From positions 186,001 through 250,000 of the forward strand of contig NZ_FQZB01000010.1 of NCBI RefSeq assembly GCF_900141845.1: a stretch of 64,000 bases of DNA. The letters are read 5' to 3'. A model generated the notes under the pieces. The model ran no database searches. It was given only the letters and a program-made list of their open reading frames with translations, and was not told the origin of the DNA. The position numbers and the translations under genes were made by a program. This document shows, piece after piece, positions 1 through 8,113 of this stretch. Source of the stretch: Clostridium cavendishii DSM 21758. GTDB taxonomy: Bacteria; Bacillota; Clostridia; Clostridiales; Clostridiaceae. The stretch's first letter is position 1. Every line of letters begins with the position of its first letter.

Positions 1-864
1 ATCTTCTTTTGTAAAATTTATTTTATCTAATGCTATTTTTGAATCTAAGTTTATTCTTGATGTCATTGTATCTTTTATAGCTTTTGGCTGTTGATGAATT
101 TCTTTAAGCATGAAATCTTCATAACCTTCTTTTTCAGCTGCATCAGCATTCCAAGTTACTTTATAAACTTCTTTAGTAATCTCTTCTTTTTCTTCATTAT
201 AAAGAGTTACTCCTTTTTCATCTATAACTACAAATTCTTTATCTTCTAATAGGTATACATCTCTTGTGTGGTTTAATACAGCTGGTATATCTGAAGCTAT
301 GAAGTATTCATCTTCTCCAAGTCCAACTATTAATGGACTATCTTTTCTTACAGCTACTAATTTGTTAGGTTCATTCTTACATATAACTCCTATAGCATAA
401 GAACCTTCCATTTTTGAAGTTGCTTTCATTACAGCTTCTAATAAATCTCCTTTGTAATAATAATCTACAAGATTTGGTATTACTTCTGTATCTGTTTCTG
501 ATAAAAATTCATATCCTTTACCAGTTAACCATTCTCTTAATTTTAAATAGTTTTCTATTATACCATTGTGAACTACACTTATAGTAACATCACTATTGGT
601 ATGCGGATGTGAATTTACATCTGACGGTTCTCCATGAGTTGCCCATCTTGTATGACCTATTCCTATACTTCCTTTATAAGACTTTTCATTAAGTCTTTCT
701 TCTAAGTTTTTAAGTCTACCTTTGCACTTACTTACATTTATCATTCCATCTTCTAATATAGCAACTCCAGCTGAATCATATCCTCTATATTCAAGTTTTG
801 ATAATCCTTCTACTAATAAAGGCGCCGCCTTTTTATTTCCTAAATATCCTACTATTCCGCACAT
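1..864 (-). CDS. glmS: Glutamine-fructose-6-phosphate aminotransferase, N-terminal part
   Basis: GlmS makes glucosamine-6-phosphate from fructose-6-phosphate and glutamine, the first step of UDP-GlcNAc synthesis for the cell wall. The 288 visible codons start MCGIVGY, so Cys2 is the N-terminal nucleophile of the class II glutamine amidotransferase domain. Family motifs follow: EYRGYDSAG, GHTRWATHG, and NGIIENY. The C-terminal sugar isomerase (SIS) domains lie beyond the left edge, so the gene is cut by the window, not broken. The ATG is preceded by AAAGGAAG. The leader holds a glmS ribozyme, which independently identifies the gene. Its pathway partner glmM lies about 3 kb away on the same strand. 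Confidence 0.97.
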   Translation of the reverse strand, partial: MCGIVGYLGNKKAAPLLVEGLSKLEYRGYDSAGVAILEDGMINVSKCKGRLKNLEERLNEKSYKGSIGIGHTRWATHGEPSDVNSHPHTNSDVTISVVHNGIIENYLKLREWLTGKGYEFLSETDTEVIPNLVDYYYKGDLLEAVMKATSKMEGSYAIGVICKNEPNKLVAVRKDSPLIVGLGEDEYFIASDIPAVLNHTRDVYLLEDKEFVVIDEKGVTLYNEEKEEITKEVYKVTWNADAAEKEGYEDFMLKEIHQQPKAIKDTMTSRINLDSKIALDKINFTKED

Positions 865-960
865 ACTTTTTTCTTCCTTTCGTTTCTAAACATTTTATTT
901 ATTCTTAATATTTTCCCCACTTTTTAAGCATTCTTATTCTCTAAAACTTAAAAAAGGGTA

Positions 961-990
961 TAAAAAATCTAGGGACTCAAAAACCCCTAG
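961..990 (-). terminator. Terminator-like hairpin between ribozyme and glmS
   Basis: On the minus strand CTAGGG and CCCTAG form a 6-bp stem around a 10-base loop, followed by ATTTTTTAT. It lies after the glmS ribozyme and about 100 bases before the glmS ATG. It has the form of an intrinsic terminator, but the stem is short, so it may be weak or only an RNA-stabilising hairpin. Its position would place it in the glmS leader transcript. Confidence 0.45.
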
Positions 991-1004
991 TTTGATTAGG
1001 TTTT

Positions 1005-1236
1005 AACACCGCATTGGATTTGTTCTAAAAATCACTTTTTAGTTTTGCCAATGTTTTACGGTAGTGCGATACCGTGGGGCACCCGCCGAAAATTTCGATA
1101 CTCCCCATCCTCGTCAACTAAAGTAATTGTTATTAATCTATATTAAGATCAAGATTTTATGAGGCGAACTTCTAAAAATTAATTTTAGCTCTTACCCTAA
1201 AACCTTGATTTTAATAGCAACTTTAGTTCTGGCGCT
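1005..1236 (-). ncRNA. glmS ribozyme (glucosamine-6-phosphate-activated)
   Basis: The minus strand has the glmS ribozyme signature. It starts with AGCGCCAGAACT at 1236, where self-cleavage occurs before the G at 1235. AACTAAAGT pairs with ACTTTAGTT, followed by GTTGACGAGGATGGGGAG, TATCGA, and GGCGGGTGCCCCACGGT. The 3' domain contains AAAACATTGGCAAAACT. Known function of this class: glucosamine-6-phosphate acts as the cofactor for cleavage of the leader, and the cleaved mRNA is degraded, giving feedback control of GlmS. The 3' boundary is approximate; the 5' cleavage site is clear. Confidence 0.96.
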
Positions 1237-1343
1237 TAATATTAAATTTTGATTAATATTAAATTGATTTAAGACATAAATCATCTCCTTTTTTATAATT
1301 TATACTATATAGTATGAAGATAATTTGTTTTTGAACACTCTTT

Positions 1344-1371
1344 ATTCTAGCACAAAAAATTTTTTTGTCCA
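1344..1371 (-). promoter_or_regulatory. Predicted sigma-A promoter for glmS
   Basis: Minus strand TGGACA (1366-1371) and TAGAAT (1344-1349) are separated by 16 bases. Transcription would start near 1337, about 100 bases before the ribozyme cleavage site. No other good promoter lies between here and glmS. Confidence 0.6.
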
Positions 1372-1842
1372 GTATTTTTAGTTATTTTAAGGCAAAATAA
1401 TCTATTTTCGAACATTAAGTTCATTTTCCTCTCTATACCTCTATATATCTTTGTATTGTTGTTTAATCCTCCATATGTCTATACCACTATATCACTTATC
1501 ATCTCTTTATTAGCTTATTTTTATGCTTCCAAAATCAATACTTATATACCGTTAAAGAATCCAAAAATTAACTTTTGGTTTGATTTTTTAAGACTAATTT
1601 ATATATGGATCAAAAACTTAAATTTAAATTTTTTATTTGGCTATTTAAAATTACCCTTATTAATATAATAAATAACACTTTCTTTCACTTAACTTATTTA
1701 GTAACAATTCCTCTATTAATTTAATAATAAAGCGCTTACTTAATAAAATATATAAATTCGAGGATACTAATTGTGAAATCAATATCAACTATAACTAAAT
1801 TCACCTCTTAGAAGTCAACAGATGAGCAAAAGTCTACTTTCT

Positions 1843-1852
1843 ATGGTATAAT
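1843..1852 (+). promoter_or_regulatory. Extended -10 promoter for the nucleoside transporter
   Basis: TATGGTATAAT-type extended -10 with TATAAT at 1847-1852, 30 bases before the ATG. The -35 region is weak, as is common when an extended -10 is present. A TSS near 1859 would leave a leader of only about 24 bases holding the AAGGAG ribosome site, so no riboswitch is expected. Confidence 0.5.
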
Positions 1853-1882
1853 CGGTTGAAATTATAAACAAAGGAGAAAAAA

Positions 1883-3100
1883 ATGAAAATAATAAGTTTT
1901 TTAGGCGCAATTTTAATTTTATTTTTAGCTTTTTTATTATCTGATAACAAGAAAAAAATTAACTACAAAATGGTTGCTACTGGAGTAGCTTTAGAAGTTG
2001 TTCTTATTTTAGCAATTTTTAAAATTCCTGTAGTTGAAGCATTTTTCCAAGGTATAGGATTTGGTGTAAATCAATTATTTAAATTTACAACTGAAGGCAC
2101 AAAATTCGTTTTTGGTAATCTTTTAAATAATGAAAATCCTAATATAGGTTTTATATTTGCATTCCAAATACTACCTACTATAATATTCATTTCGGCTATA
2201 ATGAGCTTACTTTATCATTATGGTATAATGCAAAAAGTTATAAAGGTTTTAGGAGTTGCTTTCAAAAAGTTACTTGGTACTTCTGGTGCTGAAACAATGA
2301 CTGCTGTTGCTAACATATTTGTTGGTCAAACAGAAGCTCCTTTATTCGTTAAACCTTACATAGAAAAAATGACTAAATCTGAAGTATTTACAATGATGGT
2401 TGCTGGTATGGGTTCTATATCAGTAGGAGCTCTAGCTGGCTATGCAGCTCTTGGTATTCCTGCAAAACATCTTATAATAGCTTCTGTTATATCAGCTCCT
2501 GCTTCTATAATAATAAGTAAGATAATAGTTCCTGAAGTTGAAATAGCTGAAACTGCTGGTTCTATAGAACTTTCTTCTGAAAAAGAATTTAAAACTCCAA
2601 TAGAAGCTTTCTCAGCTGGTACTTCTCAAGGTTTAATGCTTGCTTTAAATGTAGGTGCTATGCTTTTAACTTTCATAGCTGGTATAGCTTTAATAAATGC
2701 TATTCTTGGATCTATAGGTGGATTATTCGGATTTTCATCACTTAGTCTTTCTTGGATACTTGGAAGATTATTTGCGCCAATTGCATTTGCTATAGGTATT
2801 CCTCAAGAACATATACTATTTGCAGGTGATTTACTTGGCCAAAAAATAGTTTTAAATGAATTTATATCATATATAAAATTAGGAGAAGTATTTAATACTC
2901 TTCCTGAAAGAACTGGAATTATATTAACTTATGCTATTTGCGGTTTTGCAAACATTGCTGCTATAGGTATTCAAGTAGCAGGTATTGGTGGATTAGCACC
3001 AAATAAAAAATCTCAAATTGGTGAGCTTGGCATAAGAGCCCTTATTGCTGGAACATTAGTTACTCTATTTAATGCATCTTTAATAGGTATATTATTTTAA
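1883..3100 (+). CDS. nupC: Concentrative nucleoside transporter (NupC/CNT family)
   Basis: This 405-residue integral membrane protein should import nucleosides by H+ or Na+ symport. Length and sequence fit the bacterial CNT family: a hydrophobic N-terminus, a gate domain, and the conserved core segment GQTEAPLFVKPYI (near residue 153) followed by GMGSISVGALAGY. The QTEAP motif contains nucleoside- and cation-binding residues in known CNT structures. AAAGGAG lies 7 bases before the ATG. It is a single-gene unit with its own promoter, ending at a hairpin shared with the convergent msrB. Substrate preference (pyrimidine or purine) cannot be told from sequence. Confidence 0.92.
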   Translation: MKIISFLGAILILFLAFLLSDNKKKINYKMVATGVALEVVLILAIFKIPVVEAFFQGIGFGVNQLFKFTTEGTKFVFGNLLNNENPNIGFIFAFQILPTIIFISAIMSLLYHYGIMQKVIKVLGVAFKKLLGTSGAETMTAVANIFVGQTEAPLFVKPYIEKMTKSEVFTMMVAGMGSISVGALAGYAALGIPAKHLIIASVISAPASIIISKIIVPEVEIAETAGSIELSSEKEFKTPIEAFSAGTSQGLMLALNVGAMLLTFIAGIALINAILGSIGGLFGFSSLSLSWILGRLFAPIAFAIGIPQEHILFAGDLLGQKIVLNEFISYIKLGEVFNTLPERTGIILTYAICGFANIAAIGIQVAGIGGLAPNKKSQIGELGIRALIAGTLVTLFNASLIGILF

Positions 3101-3101
3101 T

Positions 3102-3129
3102 AAAAGGAGGAGCCTTCGCTCCTCTTTTC
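3102..3129. terminator. Bidirectional terminator between nupC and msrB
   Basis: GAGGAGC and GCTCCTC form a 7-bp GC-rich stem with a CTTC tetraloop, flanked by AAAA on the left and TTTT on the right. It can terminate both convergent genes. Confidence 0.8.
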
Positions 3130-3139
3130 TAATATCTGA

Positions 3140-3586
3140 TTACAATATTTGATCAATATATTCTTCATATCCCTCTTCTTGCATTTTATCTTTAGGTATA
3201 AATCTTAAAGATGCAGAATTTATACAATATCTTAGTCCCCCATCCTCTTCTGGACCATCATTAAATACATGCCCTAAATGTGAATCTGCATTTTTACTCC
3301 TAACTTCAATTCTATGCATATTATGAGTAAAATCCGCCTTTTCTTTTATAAACTTTCTACTTATTGGCTTAGAAAATGCAGGCCATCCACACCCTGAATT
3401 AAATTTATCACCTGATGCAAATAACGGCTCTCCCGAAACTATATCTACATATATCCCCTCTTCAAAATGTTTATCATACTCATTAGCAAAAGGTCTTTCA
3501 GTAGCATTTTCTTGTGTAACCAAATACTGAAGCTCTGTTAACTTCCTCTTTAATTCTTCTTTCAAAGGCTTTTTATATTCCGCCAC
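3140..3586 (-). CDS. msrB: Peptide-methionine (R)-S-oxide reductase
   Basis: MsrB reduces methionine-R-sulfoxide in oxidised proteins using thioredoxin. The family sequence is clear: GEPLFASGDKF, CGWPAF, HNMHRIEVRS, DSHLGHVF and RYCINSASLRF. The Cys of RYCIN is the catalytic residue. The CxxC pairs of zinc-binding MsrB are absent, as in many B. subtilis-type enzymes. An upstream ATG in frame exists at 3601 but overlaps a perfect GGAGGTGA site. The GTG at 3586, six bases after that site, is the likely start and gives 148 residues beginning VAEYKKPL. It is monocistronic. The thioredoxin genes elsewhere in the window could supply electrons. Confidence 0.93.
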   Translation of the reverse strand: MAEYKKPLKEELKRKLTELQYLVTQENATERPFANEYDKHFEEGIYVDIVSGEPLFASGDKFNSGCGWPAFSKPISRKFIKEKADFTHNMHRIEVRSKNADSHLGHVFNDGPEEDGGLRYCINSASLRFIPKDKMQEEGYEEYIDQIL

Positions 3587-3678
3587 AACCTTCACCTCCA
3601 TTAAATATTTCTTATAGTTATAATACAAAAGATTCTAGTTTTTAAAACTTATAAACAATTTAAATTAATAATAGAAGT

Positions 3679-3795
3679 AATTTTTTTCTGTGTTTGAAGG
3701 GGGGAAGTTGATTAATTTTCGGTGACTTGGAGCGCCAGCGACGGAACAAGAAAATTAATCAACTTTCCCCCTCGTATTGCACCCCGAAAAAAATT
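3679..3795. repeat. Large intergenic palindromic element
   Basis: Two arms of about 21 bases (3700-3720 and 3750-3771, core GTTGATTAATTTTC and GAAAATTAATCAAC) flank a GC-rich 29-base loop containing GAGCGCCAGCGACGG. An outer pair, AATTTTTTTC and GAAAAAAATT, extends the palindrome to about 117 bases. The loop is far richer in GC than the surroundings. A shorter related palindrome with the same TGATTAATTTTC arm lies at 31901-31970. It could be a small mobile palindrome, a structured RNA, or a protein-binding site; I do not recognise the family. Confidence 0.6.
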
Positions 3796-3824
3796 CCTAG
3801 TAGTTATTATACCACTAGGAATTT
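3787..3824 (-). terminator. Terminator of glmM
   Basis: AAATTCCTAGT (minus strand, 3824-3814) pairs with ACTAGGAATTT (3801-3791), followed by a run of seven T on the minus strand. It lies five bases beyond the glmM stop. Confidence 0.85.
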
Positions 3825-3828
3825 AATA

Positions 3829-5178
3829 TTATTTATTTGCTTTTTCTTCAATCATTTTAGCTAGGTCATGAGCCATTTTGTCTATCTCTACTTGGTTTTC
3901 CCCTTCAAGCATAACTCTAACCAACGGTTCTGTACCAGAAGGTCTTATAAGAACTCTTCCAACACCATGAAGTGCTTCTTCTATCTTCTTTATTTCAGCT
4001 ATTATTTCAGCATCCTCTTCATGAATATTCTTCATGTTGTTTGGTATTTTCGCATTTACTAAAACTTGAGGAAGTTCTTTCATTATTGAAGCTAATTCAC
4101 TTAAAGACTTTCCACTTCTCTTAACTATTGAAGATATTTGAAGTGCTGTAACTAGTCCGTCTCCAGTAGTGTTGTATTCTAAGAATATTATATGTCCTGA
4201 TTGTTCTCCACCAAGTACATATCCTTCCTTAACCATTTCTTCAAGTACGTATCTATCTCCTACTTTAGTTATTATATTCTTAATACCTTCTTTTTCACAA
4301 GCAAGCATTAAGCCTAAATTACTCATTACTGTTACAACTAAAGTATTATCTTTTAGTCTACCTATTTCTTTTAAGTGTTTTGCACATAAAGTTAAAATGT
4401 AATCTCCATTTATAAGTTTTCCTTTATTATCTACAGCTAAACATCTATCCGCATCTCCATCAAATGCAAAACCTAAATCACAGCCTTTTTTAACAACATA
4501 ATCCATAAGTTCTTCTGGATGTGTTGATCCACAGCTTTCATTAATATTTGTTCCATCTGGATTGTCATTTATAACAAAAACATCTGCTCCTAAATCTCTA
4601 AAAGCTTGAACAGCTGCTTCATAGCAAGCACCATTGGCACAATCTAACGCAACCTTAAGTCCATCTAAATTAACAGCTATTGTTTGTTTTGCAAATTCTA
4701 TATAATCTTCAAGCGCCGCTTTTTCTCTTCTTCTTCTTCCTAGATGTTCACCTACTGGTGATGGAACATCTTTGAATCCATTCTCTATTACTCTTTGAAT
4801 TTCATCCTCTAACTCATCTGATAATTTATATCCTTTATCATTAAAAAACTTGATTCCATTGTACTCTACAGGATTGTGAGATGCTGAAATCATTATACCT
4901 GCATCTGCTCCATATTCTCTTGTTAGATGTGCTACTGCTGGAGTTGGAACTACTCCTACACATACAGCTTCAGCACCTACAGAAAGTATTCCTGATACTA
5001 ATGCTGATTCTAACATATCTCCTGATATTCTAGTGTCTTTTCCAACTATTATTTTAGGTTTATGCGTTCCTTCTGTTAATACATAAGCTCCTGCTCTTCC
5101 TAAATCGTATGCAAGCTGTGCTGTTAGTTCTGTATTTGCTATACCTCTAACACCATCTGTTCCGAATAATCTTGCCAT
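3829..5178 (-). CDS. glmM: Phosphoglucosamine mutase
   Basis: GlmM interconverts glucosamine-6-phosphate and glucosamine-1-phosphate, the step after GlmS. The 449 residues match the usual length. Visible motifs in order: FGTDGVRG at the N-terminus, the phosphoserine loop ISASHNP (near residue 100), the metal site DGDADR, the sugar-binding GGEQSGH, and the phosphate-binding RPSGTEP near the C-terminus. Start: ATG after AGAGGTAG. In most Firmicutes glmM follows cdaA and cdaR in one operon; here those genes lie 13 kb away and glmM stands alone, closer to glmS. Confidence 0.97.
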   Translation of the reverse strand: MARLFGTDGVRGIANTELTAQLAYDLGRAGAYVLTEGTHKPKIIVGKDTRISGDMLESALVSGILSVGAEAVCVGVVPTPAVAHLTREYGADAGIMISASHNPVEYNGIKFFNDKGYKLSDELEDEIQRVIENGFKDVPSPVGEHLGRRRREKAALEDYIEFAKQTIAVNLDGLKVALDCANGACYEAAVQAFRDLGADVFVINDNPDGTNINESCGSTHPEELMDYVVKKGCDLGFAFDGDADRCLAVDNKGKLINGDYILTLCAKHLKEIGRLKDNTLVVTVMSNLGLMLACEKEGIKNIITKVGDRYVLEEMVKEGYVLGGEQSGHIIFLEYNTTGDGLVTALQISSIVKRSGKSLSELASIMKELPQVLVNAKIPNNMKNIHEEDAEIIAEIKKIEEALHGVGRVLIRPSGTEPLVRVMLEGENQVEIDKMAHDLAKMIEEKANK

Positions 5179-5258
5179 AGTAACTACCTCTCTTTTGCAA
5201 TCTTTACTTTTTCATTCATTAATTATTATAGTCAATTGCGTATAAATTAACAATAGTA

Positions 5259-5558
5259 TTATTTTTCTTTTAGCCTTTCTAATACTATATTATATCCATC
5301 AGTTCCATAATTAAGAGCCCTATTTACCCTACTTATAGTAGCTGTAGATGCCCCTGTAACCTCTGCAATTTCATTATATGTTCTTTTATATTTTAGCATT
5401 TTAGCAACTTGAAGTCTCTGAGCTAAAGATTTTATTTCATTTATTGTTGCTACATCCTCAAAAAACCTATAACATTCTTCCATATTTTCTAATTGCAAAA
5501 TAGCATTAAAAAAATAATCCATTTCCTTACTTTGTAATTTGGAATTAAAATTCTCCAT
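5259..5558 (-). CDS. YerC/YecD family TrpR-related regulator
   Basis: A 99-residue DNA-binding protein of the TrpR-related YerC/YecD family. The N-terminal helices (MDYFFNAILQLENMEECYRFFED) are followed by a helix-turn-helix: SLAQRLQVAKML, then TYNEIAEVTGASTATISRVNRAL. Despite the TrpR fold the family is not known to be the tryptophan repressor in Firmicutes, and no trp genes are nearby. AGGAG lies before the ATG. It is followed at about 70 bases by the diguanylate cyclase stop region on the same strand and precedes glmM, so cotranscription with glmM is possible. Target genes are unknown. Confidence 0.85.
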   Translation of the reverse strand: MENFNSKLQSKEMDYFFNAILQLENMEECYRFFEDVATINEIKSLAQRLQVAKMLKYKRTYNEIAEVTGASTATISRVNRALNYGTDGYNIVLERLKEK

Positions 5559-5630
5559 TTTTCATAAACTCCTAACAATACCTTTTATAATAATATGTTC
5601 TAACACTTTATTATTATAAAATATACCATA

Positions 5631-7787
5631 TTAATTACTATTTTTCAAATCTTCATCACTATATACTACCCTATTTTTCCCCTGTCCCTTTGCAATATAA
5701 AGATTATTATCTGCTTTTTCTATAAGCATATTTATGTCTTGATTCTCTTTAGTATTATAAATCATTCCTATACTTACAGTACAAGCTACTCCATATTCCT
5801 TAATTTTCAAACAATCAAAAACTCTCTTTCTTATCTTCTGAGCATATTCTATAGCCTTACTTTTATCTACATTTTTTATTATTATAAGGAATTCTTCCCC
5901 ACCATATCTTAAAAATATAGCATCCTCTTCTAAAACCATTTTAACTAATTTAGAGAATTTCACAAGTATTTGATCGCCTACCACATGCCCATTTTTATCA
6001 TTAACTTTTTTAAAATCATCTAAATCCATCATTAATAAAGCAGTGTTTTTATCTATCCTATCATTTTTAATAACTTCTTCTAAATATCTTCTGTTAAGAA
6101 TTGAAGTTAATGAATCCATTGTAGATAACTCTGTTAACTTCTTTTTTATCCTTATGTTAGCTATATTTATAGCAATAGTTTCTGAAATAATACCTGATAA
6201 TCTTCTAAACTCTCCCTTTTTTGAAGAACTCATTTCAAAATTATAATCAATATTTAAAAGTCCTATTATTTTGCCTTCATCAAATATAGGAAAACAAATA
6301 TAGGTTTTAATATCATCTATACAATGCTTACATAATGGCTTATGCTCAGCACTTCTAAAATAAATATAATTAGTCTTCAAAGCCCAACAATCACAAAATC
6401 TCACTGTTTCCTCTAACTTTAAATTGCCCCAGCTTACTTTTTCTATTAATATTTTCTTTGCATTCTTAATATAAAGCCCTCCACTACTTCCAACAAATAT
6501 ATGAGGTAATGTATATGATAAAACTTCATAAATTTCTTTTTCACTATAGCAATTTTGAAGAAAATTAGAAAGTTCCCTTATCTTCTCTTCTCTTAAACTT
6601 TTTTCTTTTAAATCTAATAGACTATTTTTTATTATCTGTTCTCTATTACTTACCTCATTTTCAAGTTCAACATTTTTATTTACTAATGAATCTGAATATT
6701 CCTTATTCTTTTTCATTAATACATCAAATGCTTCCTTTAATCTATATATTTCATTTTTACTTTTATAATTTATTTTTGAGTTATGATCTAATAATATAAG
6801 GTATTCATTTATTTCATTATCTAAAAAATTAATTCTATCTCTGATTTCTTTAATTGCAAAGAAAGTTATAATCACTATAGCTATAAAACAAGCAATTAAA
6901 ACCATTAAAACCGAAGTTATTATAACATTTACATTTCTATTTATTACTGTTTCTTCTGATATAGATGTCGCAACTATCCAATCAAACTCCTTAATGTAAC
7001 TATATTGTGTAATTCTTTTTTCATCTTTTATAGCTGTATCAGTATTTATTTTATATCTTATAATGCCATTTTTGTTCTTTACCATTTGATTAAGCACTGA
7101 ATTACCGCTATAATCTTTCAAATCATTTATATTCCTATTCGAATAAAATGGATGGATTATTACATTTCCTTGTGTATCCAATACATATGTATATTCTTCT
7201 TGGTTTGCATAGGCAGGAGTTTTTACATTTAAATATTCTCTTAATATATATTCTTTTAAATCCTTTCTCTTTATTCTACTTATAAAAGTTATATTCTTAT
7301 CTTTTACATTTATAATATGATAAATATACTCCTCTCCATCTATATCTAAATAAAAAAACTCATCTCCTTCATTGATCTGGTTTATAATATTATTGTTTTT
7401 TAGTCTATTTATATCTTCATTATTATTCGAATATATTAAGTCACCTTTTTCATCTAGCATACTTATCTGAACTTTATTATCAATAGCCTCTTCTTTTAAT
7501 TCATTTATAATTTTATTCAAATCAACATTTTTTCTAACTATAAATTTAATCATATAATCATCAACACTTTTAAGATAATTTTTACTAGCCGCTTCTATAA
7601 TTATATCTATATCTTCACTCATAATATTTGTTCTTCCAATTGCATTGTTTAAAACTATATTATAAAAAATTTTATTTGCTATAAAATAAAATATACTCAT
7701 AGTAAATAAAAATAAACATGAAAAACTTATTATGTAATATTTATAAAAATTACTCCTAAGACTTTTATTTTCTTTTACAATTTTCAT
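5631..7787 (-). CDS. Membrane diguanylate cyclase (Cache-GAF-GGDEF)
   Basis: A 718-residue sensor predicted to make cyclic di-GMP. Order: transmembrane helix near residues 15-37; extracellular Cache/PAS-like sensor of about 240 residues; second helix near 290-312 (VLMVLIACFIAIVIITFF); coiled-coil linker; GAF-like domain with Cys-rich segment (FCDCWALKTN, CKHC); GGDEF domain with DSLTSILNRR and YGGEEF near residue 627. The catalytic GGEEF is intact, so activity is expected. The RxxD inhibitory site usually five residues before it is missing. The start was set at 7787 because GGAGG lies 5 bases before that ATG; a longer in-frame start would overlap the ribosome site. The ligand is unknown. Confidence 0.9.
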   Translation of the reverse strand: MKIVKENKSLRSNFYKYYIISFSCLFLFTMSIFYFIANKIFYNIVLNNAIGRTNIMSEDIDIIIEAASKNYLKSVDDYMIKFIVRKNVDLNKIINELKEEAIDNKVQISMLDEKGDLIYSNNNEDINRLKNNNIINQINEGDEFFYLDIDGEEYIYHIINVKDKNITFISRIKRKDLKEYILREYLNVKTPAYANQEEYTYVLDTQGNVIIHPFYSNRNINDLKDYSGNSVLNQMVKNKNGIIRYKINTDTAIKDEKRITQYSYIKEFDWIVATSISEETVINRNVNVIITSVLMVLIACFIAIVIITFFAIKEIRDRINFLDNEINEYLILLDHNSKINYKSKNEIYRLKEAFDVLMKKNKEYSDSLVNKNVELENEVSNREQIIKNSLLDLKEKSLREEKIRELSNFLQNCYSEKEIYEVLSYTLPHIFVGSSGGLYIKNAKKILIEKVSWGNLKLEETVRFCDCWALKTNYIYFRSAEHKPLCKHCIDDIKTYICFPIFDEGKIIGLLNIDYNFEMSSSKKGEFRRLSGIISETIAINIANIRIKKKLTELSTMDSLTSILNRRYLEEVIKNDRIDKNTALLMMDLDDFKKVNDKNGHVVGDQILVKFSKLVKMVLEEDAIFLRYGGEEFLIIIKNVDKSKAIEYAQKIRKRVFDCLKIKEYGVACTVSIGMIYNTKENQDINMLIEKADNNLYIAKGQGKNRVVYSDEDLKNSN

Positions 7788-7858
7788 ATTTACCTCCATA
7801 TAAAAATTCAAACATATCATCTTAAGTAGTATTTACTATATTAAAAGTTATTAACCCT

Positions 7859-7904
7859 AAAAAAGCCATTGATTAAGTAATACCTTTTACTTAATCAATG
7901 GCTT
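7859..7904 (-). terminator. Strong terminator after the 35-residue peptide gene
   Basis: GCCATTGATTAAGTAA pairs with TTACTTAATCAATGGC over 16 bp, with six T following on the minus strand. It lies about 20 bases beyond the small gene at 7926-8033. Confidence 0.9.
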
Positions 7905-7925
7905 AAATATCTCTCTATTAAAATT

Positions 7926-8033
7926 TTATTTATATTGATTTTCTTTAAACTTTTCACTCTTATAAATAGCATATGCTCCACCAATTAAATATAAGCTCAT
8001 AAAAACAATTACAACTATACTTTTAATATCCAT
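7926..8033 (-). CDS. 35-residue single-span membrane peptide
   Basis: A short open frame starting MDIKSIVVIVF and ending ENQYK. Residues 5-24 are a continuous hydrophobic stretch with a GGAYA turn, followed by a charged tail (YKSEKFKENQYK). It thus looks like a one-span membrane peptide with a cytoplasmic C-terminus. Support that it is real: a perfect GGAGGAG site 6 bases before the ATG, and a strong intrinsic terminator about 20 bases after the stop, giving a complete monocistronic unit. It does not resemble a toxin of a known type I family that I can name, and no antisense RNA gene is evident. Function unknown. Confidence 0.7.
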   Translation of the reverse strand: MDIKSIVVIVFMSLYLIGGAYAIYKSEKFKENQYK

Positions 8034-8113
8034 ATAATTCTCCTCCACATACTCTGTTATTTCCCTAATAATATATTACTATTCTAAATTAATATATACA
8101 ATAGTTTATTGAT

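Noticed and set aside
1456..1668. 70-codon hydrophobic frame between glmS and nupC, plus strand
   Set aside because: TTG start, no ribosome site, low-complexity A/T-coded composition, and it lies just upstream of the glmS promoter on the other strand. No independent support.
1750..1882. Purine riboswitch before the nucleoside transporter
   Set aside because: Considered because such transporters often carry one, but the predicted start leaves only about 24 bases of leader and the conserved purine riboswitch core is absent.
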